Shown here: piece by piece, positions 59,170 through 64,000 of the stretch | Position numbering within the stretch: the first letter of the stretch is position 1 | Layout: every line of letters starts with the position of its first letter | Origin: Norana najaformis | Taxonomy: Eukaryota; Annelida; Clitellata; Crassiclitellata; Hormogastridae | Assembly: GCA_964023275.1 (NCBI GenBank) | Contig: OZ029913.1 | Coordinates: forward strand, 46,193,976-46,257,975 | Reading direction: 5' to 3' | Length of the DNA: 64,000 nucleotides | Notes under the pieces: generated by a model | Told to the model about the DNA's origin: nothing | Database searches by the model: none | Seen by the model: the letters and a program-made list of their open reading frames with translations, nothing else | Program-made: the position numbers and the translations under genes

Positions 59170-60285
59170 CTGTCACAGAAACCAAACATACACTCAGAAC
59201 TGACCTCCCAGGATTCAAAATTATTATGCAATGGAGAAGCTAGGTTGAAAAACAGACATATATCTGAGCTTGGCACTGGGGTCATTCCAGCTCAACTCAA
59301 CCAATGCCTCCCACCCGACCATCTCAGAATTGGCTGAAATTTTAACCACATGTTGCAAGGTGTATTGGATGGAAAAGCCCCAAATTTGTTTCCAATATTT
59401 AAGATAATTTCCAAGATATTGTTGATTCTGTGACCCCACCCTCCGAAGGCATTTCGCGAAACTTCACGATGTCCACTATTTGAGAATTGATATCTCCAGA
59501 GCTGTTAGACCAATTTAGATGATAATATTTCTTCCTATACAGTTTCTTGTGCAGATTACAAAAATATAATTATTATTATTGTGTGTCCTATGATTTCAGC
59601 TGTATTAAATGTCAAAAGTGCCTTCACATTCATTTTGTTTCTAAATTTTGCAATATTCAATGATCAAAATCTCCACAATTATCAGGCACAATGCAGCCAA
59701 TTTTTATAAGTATACTGTCTATGTAGCTGGCAATTATTTGGCAGAGTTTAACTTGATTACTTATTCACATCTGCTGGATATAGTGGGTCAAAGTTCACCA
59801 TATCTGACAAGGGGGGTCAGAGAGAAAAAATATTCCCAAAAAGGCCCATAAAAATGTTACTTTTTTATTGCATTTTCTGATACAGCATAGATCAATTGAT
59901 AAGTGTTCCAAAAATCCCGATGGTGTTTTTTGTTTTAAGGAGTTTACAGAGTGTCAAATCTGGTCGTTTTTTGGTACTGCGAGTTGCAATTATGGGTGGT
60001 ATTAACAGACTTGTTACCCTAAAATATCAATATAAAAACTGTGAAACAAACGTGATCACTTTTAAAAATGTAGATGCAACATATCTAAGCAATTTTTATT
60101 TAAAATATAGTTAACAAACATTTCTATATCATAACTAGTGAATTTATGAACAAAAGGTTCTGTTAATTGGTGGTCTATCAAAGTACATATGATGAAATAT
60201 TCTGTGGAACTGCCAAACATCTAACAATATCAAGATAATGTCATTTATGCATACAGCATCATATATTTTGAAAATTTTTCTGTAC
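59170..60285. other. intronic DNA upstream of exon a
   Basis: Acceptor of exon a at 59170-59172. The rest is AT-rich; short plus frames at 59648-59851 and 59896-60114 lack motifs. No SH3-domain exon found. Confidence 0.4.
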
Positions 60286-60660
60286 ACAAGATGAAAATTT
60301 TGTTGTTACAGTGTTCCATACTTAATCGTCCAGCTGGTACTGATGTGCACTATTACTGTGTGTTAGAGGTGCTGGCACAAAACGAAGGGCATGTTGGAAT
60401 GGAACCCAGCATATGTCATCATGTCTTGGCCCTCCTCTGTGTATTTATCATGAATTTGATAAGTGTACCTTCTTCGCCTGACCGGTCTGTTTTCAGCCCA
60501 ATGTATCACGTTTGGTCATATATTGCTGCCACATACCGCCCTTGTTGATAGGTAGTGGCATCCAGTCTGTCCTTAGTTGCTTGCTGTGATTCCTCTGTGA
60601 CATATTCCAGTTTGTTACAATCATGAATGTCGTTAACTGGTGCAACAGTTGCAAATGAGT
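60286..60660 (-). pseudogene. C-terminal piece of an unnamed transposon-like protein
   Basis: Minus strand: DATTYQQGRYVAAIYDQT near 60560, then FMINTQRRAKT and PAPLTHSNSAHQYQLDD near 60345. The pattern Y..G.YVAAIYD..W..G recurs at the C-terminus of multi-copy animal proteins linked with mobile elements. Broken by stops; no name assigned. Confidence 0.45.
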
Positions 60661-60839
60661 CCAAAGATATTCTTCACATCAATATCTTCCATAACAAGCA
60701 CTCTGCTCTACACCTGTTTCCAACTGTACTTCTTCAGGAATGCTCTGACAGAACCTGTTATTTTATCCAGCATAGACCAGTCAATCAAAGAAAGGTGCTT
60801 TCTTACAATTTTATATAAGATTAGTTTTGAGGTTTTTAA

Positions 60840-61560
60840 AAGGTGCTGTATAAATAGCCATTTACATACATATGCCTTAGTCTACCCAAGAAACCCTGTC
60901 TCCCCTCTGACAACTTTTATAACTACTTCCCAATCTCTACTCTCAACTTTGTTTCTAAAATCCAAGAGGTAGTAGCTAATTGCCTGAACTATCACCAGTC
61001 ACATCTCATACCCTATTTCCTCCAGTCCGCTATTCCAGTTAAAAGGCCGTAATGTAATCTGTTCCACTGGACAAATAAAAATAAATCTTTTTGAACTTGG
61101 AACTCCAAGCCACATTTCACATAATCTATTCTTTTTGAACTTGGAACTCCAAGCCGCATTTCACATAATCTATTAAGACTTGTTCCTTCACCCTCTTGAA
61201 CACTGACTTGGGTTCTGCGAGCATGTCATATGCACTTAATACACCCAAAACTCTTGGCCAAGCACTGACTTTCTTGAGCTGTGGCACATCCTACCAGGTT
61301 CTGCAGCTGACCTCTTCTTGTTCATGTTATCATGTTATCCAATTTGACACATCCTTAAAAATCATTCTCTAGATATGCAATTAAATGCCAATTTCACTTG
61401 TATCATGACTCGTGTCCCATCTCTCCAACTACTTGCATTTGTTTCTGAAGCTGTGCAAACTTGCATGGCAAGCACTAAATTCCTTCAGAATCCAACTGAA
61501 ATGAAGTTTTCCTGTTGAGCACTATCTGTCACTGATATACTTCCGTTCAGCTAGGTAAAT
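60840..61560 (+). mobile_element. L2-like LINE RT fragment
   Basis: Plus strand, shifted frames: RNPVSPLTTF and FPISTLNFVSKIQEVVANCL near 60930-60985, NYHQSHLIPYFLQSA near 60990; further RT remnants to about 61560. A 33-bp direct repeat (CTTTTTGAACTTGGAACTCC, about 61087 and 61129) lies in it. Confidence 0.6.
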
Positions 61561-62279
61561 CAGTTGTCAGAAGTACAAGGTCAGCACATATTATAGGACT
61601 AATAGCTGATTCAGCCACGTCTTTTTCCACATCGAGAGAAATATGGGATGATTACTTAACTGTCCATCATCTTCTCATCACTTTAGCAATATTTACTTAG
61701 GAACTTTCAAACAATATTGTAACCTGATTAAAGGCTGTTTATTTCCAATATTCATACACATGTGTTATGGCAATATAGCAGCAAATCTTAAACTCTTAAT
61801 ATGAAAACAATTCAGTTCATAAATAAGTATTTGGGGCAAAACTTTTGAAGTACACATCAACCCGCTATAACATGTTCCAATATAACACGAATTTGATTAT
61901 AGCGCAGTCACAGTCATGGCTCCCAAACTTTTCTGTAAGAAATGTTTATTTCTACCACAGCATGTAATAGCATTCAGTTGTTCTTGCTAAAATAATACAC
62001 AAATGGGAAATGTCTTCAGACACTTTTACCAAGTATGACTTCAAATGTCATGGTGCAGGATGCTGTTTACCGCCTTTCATAACAACCTAGCAGAAGAGCA
62101 GGAGCACACATAGACCAAATGGGACAATTAAGAAAATTTTGCAGATGAAACACTTTTGTGGACATTATTATAACACTAGCACCTGAATTTGAGGATATAA
62201 GAAGCTAAATGGGAGCGTTACCAACACCTTTCAAACCGGGTGTGCTGCCTCATAGCAGCAGAAATCAGAAATGTTTGAG
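61561..62279. other. AT-rich DNA, nothing recognised
   Basis: No open frame or repeat boundary. CAACCCGCTATAACATG near 61859 is suggestive of a mobile-element end, but no partner was found. Confidence 0.3.
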
Positions 62280-63130
62280 TTTTACTAGGGCTAGGAAGAG
62301 CAAGCTGCAACCCTCTTACATTTAGCAGGAATTAGCTTATCCAGGATTTCTGATGAAGTGAAATTTAGTTGGGCAGCAAGTTCAGTAGACGTCAGTGCTG
62401 GGCACAACCAAAGAGCGGAGGCAAGGTTGTTAGCATGGAGGTGGGCAGTTTCCAAGGACAGTAACTGATGGAAGAATAAGTAGGATATGGTCTATGATGG
62501 AAAGAAACCTCAGCAGTAGTGGCAGTTTGGTCAGACAAACAGGACTCAGAAGGAGTGATATTTGTAACAGCAGAACAACTCGACTGGGTTATAAGGAGAT
62601 CCAGTGTATTGCCCTTGTCATGAGTTGGGAAGAAGTGTCGCATCAGATCAAGGCCAAAAGAGGAGATCCATGAATTTTTGTAAAGCAAAGTCCGTTGTAT
62701 CTATGTGTATATTAAAGTTGCCCATTATCATAAGGTCAAAACGAGAAGAAACCAGGAATTCAAGCAGTGATTGGTATTCAAAGAAAAAGTCAGAAAATGA
62801 AAAGGAGGGCAGACTGTAAACATCAACAAAAATGAGGTGCCAATTTCCAGAGCACACGACAGCAATAAGGCTACCAAATAAGTCTATTCAGCTGAGACTT
62901 GTTTAGGAGAGCAAAGGACAGGGGAATCATACCTGAAATGAAAGAATGAATACATCCTAAATAAGAAAAAAATTCTTCAGTTCAAGGGTTACTCATGAAC
63001 ACAGATAATTAAAAGAGTGCCAGCCAGTGTTAGTTTGGACCTAAAAACCAAAATAGTAAGAGATCATGGTTGGGATCTAGCTGTGCCCTTCAAGGTCATG
63101 AAACAGAAAGTACAGGTCACCCGGTGTCCA
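62280..63130 (-). mobile_element. L2-like LINE endonuclease fragment
   Basis: Minus strand: VVCSGNWHLIFVDVYSLPSF near 62860, SRFDLMIMGNFNIHIDTTDF near 62740 (GDFNIH endonuclease motif), NSWISSFGLDL, THDKGNTLDLLIT near 62620 and SCLSDQTATTAEVSF near 62540 (SDH motif altered). Same family as the endonuclease at 7900. Confidence 0.8.
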
Positions 63131-63659
63131 TGCACAAATGCAAGAAAATCAATACTAAGTAGAAGGAAATAATTTAAACTCATCAGAAACAGCAAAAAAG
63201 AGACAAACTAGTCTGAAAATATAAATTTTAAGAACAGAAAAGATAATTTAACTGATAAAATGACAAAATTTATATAAAATGCAGCACGAAATTCAAATAT
63301 CAATGTAGCCAGCTTAAACAACAATACATAAAATCATAATTAAAGAAACCATTAAACTTTCACCTTAACTGTAACAGACATAACTATATGTCAATTATCA
63401 GAAAACGTGGCTAAGAGCACTGCACTTGTGTATAGCAATTCTATAATACAAATGCAAGATGGATACGATGTGGCCATGTTTTTCGCCACTTGTCAATTTT
63501 CCTTAAATTTCGTCTTAAACCAAAATATGTTCAGTAATTTTTTCATTTTTCAGCCTGCTCCTGTGATCAACTTGGCATTCCAGTGACATTTTAAATGAGT
63601 TTGCTGTAGATTTTCAGTTTTCGGATGGTTTTTACTTCCTCGTGAATGAATCCGCTTGT
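63131..63659. other. AT-rich DNA, nothing recognised
   Basis: No motif or repeat border recognised. Confidence 0.35.
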
Positions 63660-64000
63660 CACTGGAATAGTTCATTATGTATTCAAGGGATGACAGGTTC
63701 CAGATTGATGGTCGCGACTCACGCCTACTGACCTATCTATGCCAAAAGGCAGGGAAAGATTTTTGAACTGTTCCAATCATCTAGCAAAAAGGTTTTTTCA
63801 GCAATCGAATAGCTGTACGTCACAGGTCGACCAAGAGGCTCAAGCTATGTTTGAACACCAAGTTTTCTACCTATGGGGAATGGCACTGGATAATGTTCTC
63901 TTGTGTACTCCTGATGCTACCATCCATTGTTATTCTTAGATTTCAAAGCTGTTCGGTCCATGAACTCTGAACATGTTATCATCTGTCAACTCGGGATGGA
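63660..64000 (+). repeat. dispersed repeat R1, copy cut by the window end
   Basis: AAGGGATGACAGGTTCCAGATT near 63687 matches the R1-associated leader at 14815; CTCTGAACATGTTATCATC near 63965 matches 14930 and 15390. The copy runs off the window. Confidence 0.6.

Noticed and set aside
1..64000. tRNA, rRNA or snRNA genes
   Set aside because: No cloverleaf-type or conserved RNA sequence was recognised by eye; a covariance-model scan could still find some.

Overview
This is a stretch of animal nuclear DNA, AT-rich, with multi-exon splicing, a tandem satellite and dense layers of decayed transposable elements. There is no bacterial or organellar signal. One host gene is visible: a RASA1-type Ras GTPase-activating protein on the minus strand. 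Ten exons between 59169 and 5425 join in frame into 397 codons covering the second SH2 domain, the PH domain and the C2 domain. The SH2/SH3 part (above 59169) and the catalytic RasGAP part (below 5425) are not in the window. The protein differs from vertebrate RASA1 at many positions, which points to an invertebrate; I cannot name the species.

Layout from left to right: 1-4604 is a 73-74 bp satellite of about 62 copies. 5425-59169 is the RASA1 gene; its nine introns (0.76 to 12.3 kb) are filled with L2/CR1-like LINE pieces on both strands, a second class of endonuclease/RT LINEs, a Ty3/gypsy relic, a degenerate piggyBac copy, several terminal-inverted-repeat (TIR) elements and MITEs, and repeats with (AATTAC)n-type tails. 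59170-64000 is upstream intronic or flanking DNA with more LINE relics.

The most interesting system is a DNA transposon at 25849-28472. It has roughly 120-bp TIRs beginning CACTGGCCAACA, is flanked by TTA on both sides, and sits inside an L2-like LINE. Its single long reading frame (26453-28156, 567 codons) is broken by one TGA. A diverged, frameshifted relative lies at about 9.7-12.44 kb on the minus strand, with its own TIRs, and keeps a spliceosomal-type intron that the first copy lacks. Both copies retain an N-terminal CxxC/CxxC module, two conserved Asp motifs, a CxxC after the second Asp and a Glu-rich C-terminal motif. This fits a DDE/RNase H-like transposase that I cannot assign to a named superfamily.

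Other well-bounded elements are a mariner-type MITE (45293-45674) that keeps the transposase start codon, a hAT-type MITE (40354-40692) with an 8-bp duplication inside a LINE, a nested pair of TIR elements (28961-31177 and 29700-31056) holding an L2 fragment, and a 588-bp insertion with a 9-bp target duplication at 12980-13567.
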